Source: RUG420 sp045642465 (GTDB lineage: Bacteria; Bacillota; Clostridia; Oscillospirales; Acutalibacteraceae). From it: DNA of 64,000 nucleotides. Position 1 is the stretch's first letter. Each line of letters starts with the position of its first letter. The position numbers were made by a program, and so were the translations under genes. Location: the NCBI GenBank assembly GCA_045642465.1, contig JAZUIY010000015.1:558001-622000 (forward strand), read 5' to 3'. Shown here piece after piece: positions 21,672-29,951 of the stretch. The notes beneath the pieces were generated by a model. That model ran no database searches and had not been told where the DNA came from. It saw only the letters and a list, made by a program, of their open reading frames with translations.

Positions 21672-21776
21672 GAGCAATAAAAGTTGTTGCTTTAGAGCAA
21701 TTAAAGTTGCCTTCGAGCAATAAAAGTTGCCTTGGAGCAATTAAAGTTGCCTTGGAGCAACTAAAATCTATTTATG
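21672..21776 (+). repeat. 20-bp tandem repeat in the rplM leader
   Basis: GAGCAATTAAAGTTGCCTTG-type units start at 21672, 21695, 21715, 21735 and 21755 (steps 23, 20, 20, 20). They fill the 5' leader just before the rplM ribosome site, where an autoregulatory structure might be expected in other Firmicutes. Confidence 0.85.
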
Positions 21777-21787
21777 GAGGAACTAGT

Positions 21788-22216
21788 ATGTCCACTACTA
21801 TGCCAAAGGCAAACGAAGTTGAACGCAAGTGGTACGTGCTTGACGCTGAAGGCAAAACCCTCGGTGCTCTTGCAGTAGAAGCTGCTAACCTTCTTCGTGG
21901 TAAGTATAAGCCAATCTTTACTCCGAACGTTGACACTGGTGACTATGTTATCATCATCAACGCAGCTAAACTGGTTTTGACCGGTAAGAAGCTGGAACAG
22001 AAGATGTATTATCACCACACTGGTTACATCGGTAACATGAAAAAGGTGAAGTATAAGACTCTCATGAACGAAAAGCCAGAATTTGTTGTTAAAAAGGCTG
22101 TTAAGGGTATGCTCCCTGACAACACCCTTGGCGCAAAGGCTCTGACTAGACTTCATGTTTATGCAGGCGCAGAACATCCACACGCTGCACAGCAGCCGGA
22201 AATCCGCGAATTTTAA
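21788..22216 (+). CDS. rplM: Ribosomal protein uL13
   Basis: A 142-residue large-subunit ribosomal protein. Family segments RKWYVLDAEGKTLGALA, YVIIINAAKLVLTGKK, YYHHTGYIGNMK and GMLPDNTLGAKALTRLHVYAG are present. The ATG at 21788 is chosen because GGAGG lies ten bases upstream; the frame is open into the repeat leader. It forms the usual rplM-rpsI pair with a 15-base gap. Confidence 0.98.
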   Translation: MSTTMPKANEVERKWYVLDAEGKTLGALAVEAANLLRGKYKPIFTPNVDTGDYVIIINAAKLVLTGKKLEQKMYYHHTGYIGNMKKVKYKTLMNEKPEFVVKKAVKGMLPDNTLGAKALTRLHVYAGAEHPHAAQQPEIREF

Positions 22217-22231
22217 TAGGAGGGCAATATA

Positions 22232-22627
22232 ATGTACGAAAGCAATTACTATTACGGCACTGGCCGTAGAAAGAGCTCCGTTGCCCGCGTTCGCGTATAT
22301 CCAGGCAATGGTAAAATCACCATCAACGACAGAGACATCGACGATTACTTTGGTCTTGATACCCTTAAGCTGATCGTTCGTCAGCCACTGGAACTCCTCG
22401 GTCTCACCGAAAAGTTCGACATCGTATGCCGTGTAAACGGTGGCGGTGTATCCGGCCAGGCTGGTGCAATCCGTCATGGTCTTTCCCGTGCACTTCTTCA
22501 GTATGACGAAGCTCTTCGTCCACAGCTCAAGAAGGCTGGTTTCTTGACCAGAGACCCACGTATGAAGGAAAGAAAGAAATACGGTCTCAAAGGCGCACGT
22601 CGTGCTCCACAGTTCTCCAAGAGATAA
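22232..22627 (+). CDS. rpsI: Ribosomal protein uS9
   Basis: A 131-residue small-subunit ribosomal protein. It shows YGTGRRKSSVARV near the start, the GGGVSGQAGAIRHGLSRAL segment, and the basic tail ending in Q-F-S-K-R that reaches the P-site tRNA. GGAGGGC precedes the ATG. It is the second gene of rplM-rpsI. Confidence 0.98.
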   Translation: MYESNYYYGTGRRKSSVARVRVYPGNGKITINDRDIDDYFGLDTLKLIVRQPLELLGLTEKFDIVCRVNGGGVSGQAGAIRHGLSRALLQYDEALRPQLKKAGFLTRDPRMKERKKYGLKGARRAPQFSKR

Positions 22628-22651
22628 CAACACCCGAACGGGTTTACTCAA

Positions 22652-22688
22652 GGAAAAAAAGCTCCCACATCTGTGGGGGCTTTTTTTG
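22652..22688 (+). terminator. Terminator after rplM-rpsI
   Basis: AAAAAGCTCCCACA-TC-TGTGGGGGCTTTTTTT forms a strong stem with a T-run. Confidence 0.92.
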
Positions 22689-23023
22689 TTGTCTTTTGCT
22701 GGGGAGAGGGGACAGGAATAGAAATGATAGGGATACTAAAATATGTTAGTTGATTTTTAAAATGCCGATAACGATGGGAAAGAGGGCTTGCTTGCTTAGA
22801 AAAAGATGCTGGTTTTGAAGGGAAAAGCGGCGGAGTGGAAAAGTGCTTATTATGCGATTTTTGAGAAAGGGGGTTGAGATGGATAAGAGAAAAGGCGTAG
22901 TTGCGCCAAAAGTTACGAATGTGAAAAGATAGATAAACTATGGAAAAAACGACAATTTTTGTATGGGTATAGTCTGCCAATAATTGAGCGATGAATTTGC
23001 GGAATTTAGGCAAATTTTTACAG
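22689..23023 (+). other. Gene-free AT-rich intergenic stretch
   Basis: About 335 bases between the rpsI terminator and the promoter of the next gene. I see no supported open frame, structured RNA or tandem repeat here. Confidence 0.5.
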
Positions 23024-23052
23024 TTGACAAAAATTGACCGCACACATATAAT
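23024..23052 (+). promoter_or_regulatory. Consensus sigma-A promoter
   Basis: TTGACA at 23024-23029 and TATAAT at 23047-23052 with a 17-base spacer: a perfect match to the vegetative consensus. It gives the 3-hydroxyacyl-CoA dehydrogenase mRNA a leader of about 200 bases with repeated AGTGCTT words (23100-23235). Confidence 0.9.
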
Positions 23053-23261
23053 AGTGCCCAATGATTGAAATGTTACCAAATTATTAACAACTAACAAATG
23101 TTGGTGCGGTGCTTTAACGCCCGCTTTCGTATTCCTTTTGGCAGTTAAGTGCAGTGCTTTTTGACCTGTTTAGCATAGTGCTTGGGGAGCTGCCCAAAGC
23201 GGTACCCAGCGCACGTTTAGCACAGCACTTTAACATACAAATTATTGGAGGAGTTAAGATC

Positions 23262-24221
23262 ATGAATAAAATTACCGTATGTGGCGGCGGCGTATTGGGC
23301 AGCCAGATTGCTCTTCAGAGCGCTTACACCGGAAAAGACGTTACCATTTGGGTAAGAAATGAAGATTCTGAAAAGCGCACCCAGGCAAAGTTGGACCGTT
23401 TGAAAGTGGTTTATCACCAGATGCTGGACAAGATGAACGAAGCTCAGACTGTAGAAAACTTCTGCGGTGGTATCATTGAAGACTATGACAGCATGGATTA
23501 TGCTGCATGCTCTAAGAAGATTGATGAAGCATATGAAAATGTAAAGATTGAACTGAACCTGAAGAAGGCAGTTAAGGATGCTGACCTGGTTATTGAATCC
23601 ATTTCTGAAGACCTGAAACTGAAGAAGGATTTCTTTAAGAAGGTTTCTTCCATGGTGAAGAAGGACGCTATCATTGTTACTAACTCTTCTTCTTTCCTTC
23701 CTTCCAAGTTCTCTTCTCAGGTTAAGAGACCGGATCAGTTCTTGGCTTTGCATTTTGCAAATAACATTTATAAGCAGAACCTGGCAGAAGTTATGGGCAC
23801 CAAGGAAACTTCCAAGGAAAGCTTTGACGCAGTAGTTGCTTTTGCTGAAAGCATCAACATGCTGCCGGTTAAAATCATGAAGGAACAGGAAGGCTACCTG
23901 CTGAACACTTTGGTTATCCCATTCATGGCAGGCGCTATGGACCTGGTTGTTAACGGCGTTTCTACCGTTGAAGACATTGACCTTGCTTGGCGATTGGGCA
24001 CTAACGCAGCTTACGGCCCATTCCAGATTTACGACATTGTTGGCCTGGAAACCGGCTATAACATTGTTAAGAAGTATGTAAAGCTTCCAAGCGTCATTGC
24101 TCCATACAACTTTAAGGGTCAGGCCGCTCTTCTGAAGAAGTACATTGATGAAGGTAAGACCGGTGTTATTGCTGGTGAAGGCTTCTTCAAGTATGATGCA
24201 GACGGCAATCGTATTGACTAA
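23262..24221 (+). CDS. 3-hydroxyacyl-CoA dehydrogenase (3-hydroxybutyryl-CoA dehydrogenase-like)
   Basis: A 319-residue NAD(P)-dependent dehydrogenase. The Rossmann start is VCGGGVLGSQIALQSA followed by the strand DVTIWVRNED; the central ADLVIESISEDLKLKK and the catalytic-region ALHFANNIY and GYLLNTLVIPF segments fit the family, which interconverts acetoacetyl-CoA and 3-hydroxybutyryl-CoA in butyrate metabolism or beta-oxidation. No other butyrate gene is nearby, so the exact substrate is open. The ATG at 23262 follows GGAGGAG; the upstream open frame lacks a ribosome site. A perfect promoter implies high expression. Confidence 0.87.
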   Translation: MNKITVCGGGVLGSQIALQSAYTGKDVTIWVRNEDSEKRTQAKLDRLKVVYHQMLDKMNEAQTVENFCGGIIEDYDSMDYAACSKKIDEAYENVKIELNLKKAVKDADLVIESISEDLKLKKDFFKKVSSMVKKDAIIVTNSSSFLPSKFSSQVKRPDQFLALHFANNIYKQNLAEVMGTKETSKESFDAVVAFAESINMLPVKIMKEQEGYLLNTLVIPFMAGAMDLVVNGVSTVEDIDLAWRLGTNAAYGPFQIYDIVGLETGYNIVKKYVKLPSVIAPYNFKGQAALLKKYIDEGKTGVIAGEGFFKYDADGNRID

Positions 24222-24228
24222 TACGGAT

Positions 24229-24335
24229 TGCAATAATAGTTGCAATAAACAATTGCAATAATAAATGCAATAACAATTGCAGGAATAAATGCAATAATAA
24301 TTGCAGTAATAGTTACACTAATAATTACACTTTTG
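24229..24335 (+). repeat. AT-rich short tandem repeat
   Basis: About seven degenerate copies of a 14-18-bp unit containing TTGCAATAATAA follow the dehydrogenase stop codon and precede its terminator. Confidence 0.7.
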
Positions 24336-24348
24336 TATATCTTTTAAG

Positions 24349-24388
24349 ACAAAGGCAGCTTCTCCTGAGGGAGGGCTGCCTTTGTTCG
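24349..24388 (+). terminator. Terminator after the dehydrogenase gene
   Basis: AAAGGCAGC and GCTGCCTTT enclose a 15-base loop that can also pair (CTCC/GGAG), followed by TTGTTCGTT. The T-run is short. Confidence 0.65.
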
Positions 24389-24543
24389 TTCTATTCAGTT
24401 TCATTTGTTAGTGTTTGTCCAACCGTAAGGCAGGGCATTTTTTTGTTAAAAAAATGTCTGTCTAACTTTCGGCTTTTTAGATTGTTTTTTAGTTAAAATA
24501 TGTTACAATTCCTTCAATTTAATTGGTGAAAGGGAGCACTCAT

Positions 24544-25602
24544 ATGAAAAAGATAAAATCTTTCTTGAGCGAAATCTTCATTGACGGTCTTTCCGGTATG
24601 GCGCTGGGCTTGTTTGCCACCTTAATTATTGGCACCATCATTGGACAGATCGGTACGTTGGTAGGTGGCGTGGTTGGCACCTATCTTGTTATCATTGCCA
24701 ATGTGGCAAAAACCGCCACCGGCGCCGGCATCGGCGTTGGCGTTGCCGTAAAGCTGAAGCAGGGTCCATTGGTGACCGTTTCTGCTGCTGTTTGCGGTAT
24801 GCTTGGCGCATTCCCTGCTGTGGGCACTTTGGCCGAGCCATTGACGGAACTTGTCCTTGGCAAACCAGGTGAACCGCTTGGCGCATTCGTTGGCGCCATT
24901 GTTGCCGTTGAATTCGGCAAGCTGGTTGCCGGCAAGACACCGGTAGATATTATCGTAACTCCGCTGGTCAGCATCCTTACCGGTGCTGCTGCCGGCCTGG
25001 TTGTTGGCCCGCCAATTTCCAAGTTCATGGTTTGGCTCGGCCAGCTGGTAAACTATAACGTAGACGTTCACCCAATTCTGGGCGGTATTATTGTATCCGT
25101 TCTTATGGGTATGATTCTGACCCTGCCAATTTCCTCTGCTGCTATTGGTATCTCTATGAGCATTACCGGCCTCGCCGCCGGTGCCGCCACCATTGGCTGC
25201 TGCTGCAACATGGTAGGCTTTGCTGTAGCTTCTTACAGAGAAAACAAGATGGGCGGCCTGGTTGCCCAGGGCATCGGTACCTCCATGCTGCAGGTGCCGA
25301 ACATTGTCCGTCATCCACAAATTTGGATTCCAGCCATTGTTTCCTCTGCGGTCCTAGGCCCAATTTCTTCCGCTGTGCTGAAGATGACCAGTAACCCAAT
25401 TGGTTCCGGCATGGGCTCCGCCGGCCTGGTAGGCCAGATTTCTTCCTTCCAGACCATGGCTCCGGAAATCGGCGCCGGCCTTGCATTGGTAGAAATCATT
25501 GTTATGCAGTTTATTTTGCCTGCACTCCTGACCCTTGCCGTATCTGAACTGATGCGCAAGAAGGGATGGATCAAGCCGGGCGATATGGCTCTTGACCTGT
25601 AA
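24544..25602 (+). CDS. PTS IIC-like / PfoR-type membrane protein
   Basis: A 352-residue integral membrane protein with about nine or ten Gly/Ala/Ile-rich transmembrane segments. The start (FLSEIFIDGLSGMALGLFATLIIGTIIGQ), the loop GKPGEPLGAFVGAIVAVE and the tail ELMRKKGWIKPGDMALDL match the PTS_EIIC_2 / PfoR group (PF13303), which resembles phosphotransferase IIC proteins. No IIA, IIB or regulator gene is adjacent, so whether it transports sugar is unknown. AAAGGGAGC precedes the ATG. Confidence 0.82.
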   Translation: MKKIKSFLSEIFIDGLSGMALGLFATLIIGTIIGQIGTLVGGVVGTYLVIIANVAKTATGAGIGVGVAVKLKQGPLVTVSAAVCGMLGAFPAVGTLAEPLTELVLGKPGEPLGAFVGAIVAVEFGKLVAGKTPVDIIVTPLVSILTGAAAGLVVGPPISKFMVWLGQLVNYNVDVHPILGGIIVSVLMGMILTLPISSAAIGISMSITGLAAGAATIGCCCNMVGFAVASYRENKMGGLVAQGIGTSMLQVPNIVRHPQIWIPAIVSSAVLGPISSAVLKMTSNPIGSGMGSAGLVGQISSFQTMAPEIGAGLALVEIIVMQFILPALLTLAVSELMRKKGWIKPGDMALDL

Positions 25603-25666
25603 AAGGAATTTCACAAACGAAGGGCTTTCAAAAATGAGAGAAGCCCACAAAAGTTTCGAACCATAC

Positions 25667-25700
25667 TAAAAGGCTCCCACATGAGTGGGAGCCTTTTTGG
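25667..25700 (+). terminator. Terminator after the PTS IIC-like gene
   Basis: AAAAGGCTCCCAC-ATGA-GTGGGAGCCTTTTT: 13-bp stem with T-run. The rest of the gap to 26012 contains only a weak promoter-like region around 25916-25943 and a GCGTTC/GAACGC hairpin at about 25961-25990. Confidence 0.93.
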
Positions 25701-26011
25701 GTTATTGGGGCCTAATCCTTATGAAAGGTTAACGATTATTCTGTGCGTTCTCAATGTCGGGAGCAGATTGGGGAGTCCGACGAGGCCATACTAGGAGTAA
25801 CATCTTTAGAGAATCTTAAAAAAACGCATAAATTCACGTTTGTGAAGCAAAAGAAAGAAATAAGAACCAAGGGGAAGGAATCAAAATCAAAATAGTGTGT
25901 TTTTGGGAAAAAATCTTTTCAAGTGCAAAAAATAAGTTACAATGAAATTGTAGATAGGAAGCGCGTTCGGGAAGAGCGCTTTCGGAACGCAAACAGAAAG
26001 GGTGATTCTTC

Positions 26012-26608
26012 ATGAAACCGGTCATTACCATTAGTAGAGAATTTGGCAGTGGCGGACATACCGTCGGAAAAGAAGTTGCTTTCAAATTGGGCATTCCATT
26101 TTATGATGGCGAAATTGTAGAACAGGTTGCTCAGCAAAGCGGACTGAATAAAGAGGCTGTAAAACAGATTGGAGAGTACACCTCTCACTGGGATGCCTAT
26201 ATCAGCAAAAACCCATATTCTCACTATGCAACTATGCCGCAGGATGAAGTTTTCAAATTGCAGTGCAACGTTATTCGCGAAGCAGCTGCTCAGGGTCCTT
26301 GTGTTATTGTCGGCAGATGCGCAGACTATGTTTTAGCTAAAGAAAACATAGACACCATTAACGTGTTCATTCATGCCGATACTGAGCATAGAGCAGAGAG
26401 AGTACTGAATCGCTACGGCGAAACGGACGACAAAATTGAAAAACGCCTGGAAGAAAACGACAAAGGCCGGAAACGGTACTACAAAAAGTACACCGACCGC
26501 AAGTGGGGCGACTATAAAAACTATCAGATTGATTTGGATAGCGGCGCCCTTGGCATTGATGCTTGCGTTGACATTATTGTGGCAGCCTATCAGGCAAAAG
26601 GCGAGTAA
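26012..26608 (+). CDS. Cytidylate kinase-like family protein
   Basis: A 198-residue P-loop protein. It opens ITISREFGSGGHTVGKEVA, the cytidylate-kinase-like variant of the Walker A loop, and continues with IPFYDGEIVEQVAQQSGL and CVIVGRCADYVL. The family (AAA_26) is common in Clostridia next to unrelated genes and its substrate is not established; true CMP kinases are longer and differ in the substrate domain. AGAAAGGGTG precedes the ATG. Confidence 0.86.
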   Translation: MKPVITISREFGSGGHTVGKEVAFKLGIPFYDGEIVEQVAQQSGLNKEAVKQIGEYTSHWDAYISKNPYSHYATMPQDEVFKLQCNVIREAAAQGPCVIVGRCADYVLAKENIDTINVFIHADTEHRAERVLNRYGETDDKIEKRLEENDKGRKRYYKKYTDRKWGDYKNYQIDLDSGALGIDACVDIIVAAYQAKGE

Positions 26609-26620
26609 CGAGAAACGCTA

Positions 26621-26661
26621 CGGAGGAGTCCTTGTTCCAATTGGAATAGGGACTCCTTTTT
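26621..26661 (+). terminator. Terminator after the cytidylate kinase-like gene
   Basis: AGGAGTCC/GGACTCCT outer stem with an inner TTCCAATTGGAA palindrome, then TTTTT. Confidence 0.85.
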
Positions 26662-26768
26662 GATATAATGAAAAAAGGTGGGAAAAGTTGAAGACTTTTT
26701 TATTTTTGCTGCGTATTAATATTTGTACGAACAAATAACTTCGGAAAGAAGAGAGAAGGGGGACTTCT

Positions 26769-27992
26769 ATGAAAGACTTTCTGAATACTATAAAAGTAAA
26801 AATTGCAGCTTTGGCTTTGGATGAAAAGTGGAATGGCTTCAATAAGAAGCAGAAGGCTGCTTTGGTAGTGGCCCTGGCTTTGCTGCTTTCTCTTTTGGTT
26901 GTGGGCGTCAAAGGCTGTGTTTCCAATAGAACGGTGGACACAGAAGACTCCGTCCGCAACGTGGAAGTAAACCTGCTGAATGGCTCCGAACGGTTGGGCC
27001 TGAATCAGGCAGGCCAGCAATTTGCCTTTTATAACGACGGCACCTATGCCGTAAAAGGCTTCCTCATTGAAAACAATAAGCTGCTGACCTATGATGCTAC
27101 CGGCAAATACACGGTAGACAAAGACGGCAAAATGAGTTTCCTTTCTGACCCAATGACCGTTACCAAAGGGGACTCCACCGAACAGTGGGACAGCAAAATT
27201 GTCAGCACCATAAATAAGAGCAACTGGACCCTTGCTTTGCAGGGCACCAGCAAAGAGAAAAAGGAATATACCTTTGCACAGTTTGACCTTGGAAAGGAAC
27301 AGGCTTCCAAACTGGGTGTCAGCGGGGTTGAGGGCATTCGTGTTCCGGATACGGAATTCTTTAAAGTCAACAAACAGTCTTCCGGTTTTGCTGACATGGA
27401 TATCAACGCGTTGATGAATATGTTCGGCGGAGACATTGCCAAATCCTTTGACCTTTCTGCTTTCACCGGCGGAACTAAGGAAGACAGCAAACAGAACCAG
27501 ACGGTTGTAACCGAAGTCAAAGAATTACAGGAATCTGTGAAGCAGGCAGAAGCCGGCGCAGAAGATTCCGATGTACTGGTAGCCGTAGAACAGGAAGGTA
27601 TTACTTTGGCCTTCTTCAAGGATGGTACTTATATCTTCAGCGGATCTGCCACCAAGGACGGTCAGTCCCTGACCATTTACCAGAAGGATACCTGGTCCAT
27701 TGTGGATAACAATCTGAAATTGGACAACAAGAATGAGGCTGTGGTTTCCGCAGACATCTTGAAGCAGTATGGTATGGACAATTTGGCGGTTACCACCAAC
27801 CACTATGCCGAACTGAAGAACGGACAGCTGGTTGTATACATTGTCATTGATGTTCCATCTTCCGGTTCTCAGACCGTTGGCAATTATACTTTGAGCCAGG
27901 CTCAGACTGCTGCCCTCGGCGTAGACAATGGATATTCTGATGGGAATCATCACAATCAGGATGACACCTTTTTGAAGAAAATCTTTGGCTAA
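26769..27992 (+). CDS. Membrane-anchored protein with two related extracytoplasmic domains
   Basis: A 407-residue protein. Residues 1-33 are cytoplasmic and amphipathic, 34-50 form one transmembrane helix (ALVVALALLLSLLVVGV), and the rest is outside. The extracytoplasmic part seems to contain a duplicated beta-rich domain: FAFYNDGTYAVKGFL near residue 80 and LAFFKDGTYIFSGSA near residue 280 stand in equivalent places and are followed by similar strand patterns. I recognise no named family. It is a single-gene unit with GAGAGAAGGGGG before the ATG. Confidence 0.7.
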   Translation: MKDFLNTIKVKIAALALDEKWNGFNKKQKAALVVALALLLSLLVVGVKGCVSNRTVDTEDSVRNVEVNLLNGSERLGLNQAGQQFAFYNDGTYAVKGFLIENNKLLTYDATGKYTVDKDGKMSFLSDPMTVTKGDSTEQWDSKIVSTINKSNWTLALQGTSKEKKEYTFAQFDLGKEQASKLGVSGVEGIRVPDTEFFKVNKQSSGFADMDINALMNMFGGDIAKSFDLSAFTGGTKEDSKQNQTVVTEVKELQESVKQAEAGAEDSDVLVAVEQEGITLAFFKDGTYIFSGSATKDGQSLTIYQKDTWSIVDNNLKLDNKNEAVVSADILKQYGMDNLAVTTNHYAELKNGQLVVYIVIDVPSSGSQTVGNYTLSQAQTAALGVDNGYSDGNHHNQDDTFLKKIFG

Positions 27993-28013
27993 ACAGTCCT
28001 AACAATATGCATA

Positions 28014-28047
28014 AAAAACTCGTCATGTTTTTGACGAGTTTTTTTGT
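28014..28047 (+). terminator. Terminator
   Basis: AAAACTCGTCA-TGTTT-TTGACGAGTTTTTTT after the 26769-27992 gene. Confidence 0.92.
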
Positions 28048-28065
28048 TTTTCGGGGTATTTTTCC

Positions 28066-28094
28066 TTGTAAGACCCATTTTCATAGGGTATAAT
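28066..28094 (+). promoter_or_regulatory. Predicted promoter of the SGNH hydrolase gene
   Basis: TTGTAA (28066-28071) and TATAAT (28089-28094), 17 bases apart, 39 bases before the start codon. Confidence 0.68.
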
Positions 28095-28132
28095 GTTAAC
28101 AAAATATGAACTTGCTAAAGGAGAAGTAAGAA

Positions 28133-29134
28133 ATGAAAAAAACAATGAAACGCATTGTTTCTGTTGTGCTTGCCCTGACTATGATGGGTACTATGCTGAG
28201 CGTATTCGCTTCTGCTGCAACAGCATCTGACGTACAGCGTTACGATGTTTATGTAAACTTGGGTGACTCCATTGCTTCCGGTTTTGGCCTTTCCACCGAT
28301 GACAAAACCCCGAAGACCTGCGTACAGGGCTCCTATGGTGCTCGTGTTGCTGCTGCTGTTCAGGCTCAGGAATATTATCCGTATGCACAGCGTGGCTTCC
28401 GTACCGCTGAAGTTCGTGCTCTTTTGGACGACTCCTACACCGGTGACTCCCTGACCAACTCTGTAGAAGTAAGAGATGCCTCTGCTGGTTACACCAACAA
28501 GGATTCCCTTGCTAGACAGAAGGAAGATTACAAGCAGGCTGTTGCTAAGGCTAAGCTTGTTACCCTTGACGTTGGCTTCAACGACATTTGGCTGCCAATG
28601 ACCCACGTTATTAACCAGTACATGGGCAACACCGTTTCTGCTGTTGTTACCACTCCAATCCTTCTTGGTGAAACCGTGTGGCAGTGGACTGCAGAATTCA
28701 TGATTAACTATGCAGCAATTGTTAAGACCATCCGTCAGCTCAACGCAAACTGCACTATCGTTTTGGTAGGTTCCTACAACCCATGTGATACCTGGTCCTT
28801 GCTTGGCACCGGTTTCGGTTATGGTAAGTTGCTTGCTCCTATTTGGGAAGCTATGAATGCTTATAAGCGCATTATTGCTGCTACCACCGACAACTGCTAC
28901 TTCGCATCTGTTACCGGCGTTGACATTGGTACCAAGAACCTGGACCTTTCTAAGGGCGGTTTCGAACCACACCCAACCTTCGCCGGCCACAAGTTCATGG
29001 CTGACCAGATCATTGGCGTTCTTCCTTCTAACAGCGCTTCCCGCGTTGCTAAGAGACCAACCGCTACTTTCGTTCAGATTGGCAAGGGTACTCCAAAAGT
29101 AGTTACCCTCAATTCTAACGGTTACTATGTATAA
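28133..29134 (+). CDS. Secreted SGNH/GDSL-type hydrolase
   Basis: A 333-residue exported protein with a Sec signal peptide (MKKTMKRIVSVVLALTMMGT, cleavage near ASA-A at ~29). Four SGNH blocks can be seen: block I NLGDSIASGFG (nucleophile Ser), block II region QRGFRTAEVRALL, block III VGFNDIWLP (Gly-x-Asn-Asp) and block V EPHPTFAGHKF (catalytic His). It should be an esterase or deacetylase acting on polysaccharide outside the cell. A larger paralogue lies at 46471-48204, in which block III reads GFDD. GGAGAAG precedes the ATG. Confidence 0.84.
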   Translation: MKKTMKRIVSVVLALTMMGTMLSVFASAATASDVQRYDVYVNLGDSIASGFGLSTDDKTPKTCVQGSYGARVAAAVQAQEYYPYAQRGFRTAEVRALLDDSYTGDSLTNSVEVRDASAGYTNKDSLARQKEDYKQAVAKAKLVTLDVGFNDIWLPMTHVINQYMGNTVSAVVTTPILLGETVWQWTAEFMINYAAIVKTIRQLNANCTIVLVGSYNPCDTWSLLGTGFGYGKLLAPIWEAMNAYKRIIAATTDNCYFASVTGVDIGTKNLDLSKGGFEPHPTFAGHKFMADQIIGVLPSNSASRVAKRPTATFVQIGKGTPKVVTLNSNGYYV

Positions 29135-29143
29135 GTAAAAACA

Positions 29144-29177
29144 ATAAAGCACTCGGCATTTGCCGGGTGCTTTTTTT
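29144..29177 (+). terminator. Terminator after the SGNH gene
   Basis: AAAGCAC(T)CGGC-ATTT-GCCGGGTGCTTT followed by further T residues. Confidence 0.9.
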
Positions 29178-29247
29178 CTGCCCTCAAAAAGGGTAAACTA
29201 TAGAAAGTACCCAACGAAACACATTTGAAATGACAGGTGGTGAGCCC

Positions 29248-29772
29248 ATGCGAAAACTGAAATATGACAAGTTGTTTTCCTTCTACACAGAAGAGGCTCA
29301 CGTGGGGGAACTGTTCGCCCTGCTAAACGACCTGTTTTATGACGGAGCCTTGCCGGACGTGCACATCTGCCTAAAGGACCTTCGTGACGTGGGCGATGCA
29401 GCGGATTTATACATCAACGGCGAATTCCGCATGTTCCGGACGGAATCCGGGGAACCCACTCTTTACTTAAACCCAAGCAGCATTATGTCCGGCCCATTTA
29501 GCAATTCTCCACGGAGGTGTTTCTACTTCCTCTGTGGCTATATGCTTCATGAAATGTGCCACTATTATTGTTCCCTCCACGGTGTCCGGGAAACGGACCA
29601 GGAAGGGGAGTACCACAACCTAAAGTTTAAGGATGTGGCTATGCGCCATGGCCTCAATGTGCGCCTCAGCATGAGCCATCCCAAGGAACACGGCTATAAC
29701 AGTACAGAACTGTCTGCCACCGCCGAGAATGCCATAGACGCCGCCCTGCTGGCTCTGCAGCAAAGACTGTAA
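29248..29772 (+). CDS. SprT-like zinc metalloprotease-domain protein
   Basis: A 174-residue protein with the zinc motif HEMCH (HExxH) in LCGYMLHEMCHYY and a third ligand candidate in the downstream HNLKFKDVA segment, as in SprT-like domains. It lacks a signal peptide, so it is cytoplasmic. SprT-domain proteins resemble Spartan DNA-protein crosslink proteases, but the bacterial branch is poorly known. The start ATG 29248 has GGTGGTGAG upstream; an in-frame ATG at 29230 lacks a ribosome site. The HAD phosphatase gene downstream is convergent. Confidence 0.75.
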   Translation: MRKLKYDKLFSFYTEEAHVGELFALLNDLFYDGALPDVHICLKDLRDVGDAADLYINGEFRMFRTESGEPTLYLNPSSIMSGPFSNSPRRCFYFLCGYMLHEMCHYYCSLHGVRETDQEGEYHNLKFKDVAMRHGLNVRLSMSHPKEHGYNSTELSATAENAIDAALLALQQRL

Positions 29773-29830
29773 GCGCGGATTGCGCACCACAGCAAAGGCC
29801 GAAGATGCGGCTTTGCTACAAGACAAAAAT

Positions 29831-29864
29831 AAAAAGCTCCGCTTTTGCGGAGCTTTTCTTTTTT
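29831..29864 (+). terminator. Terminator after the SprT-like gene
   Basis: AAAAGCTCCGC-TTTT-GCGGAGCTTTT with TCTTTTTTT after it. Bases 29866-29950 then hold degenerate GCGCTTGCTGT repeats running to the end of the convergent HAD gene. Confidence 0.92.
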
Positions 29865-29951
29865 TGCTTGGTGCGCTTGCTGTGCGCCTGATGCGCTTGC
29901 CGTTCGCTTGCAGAGTGCTTGATGCGCTTGCTGTGCGCTGGTTGGGCGCTG

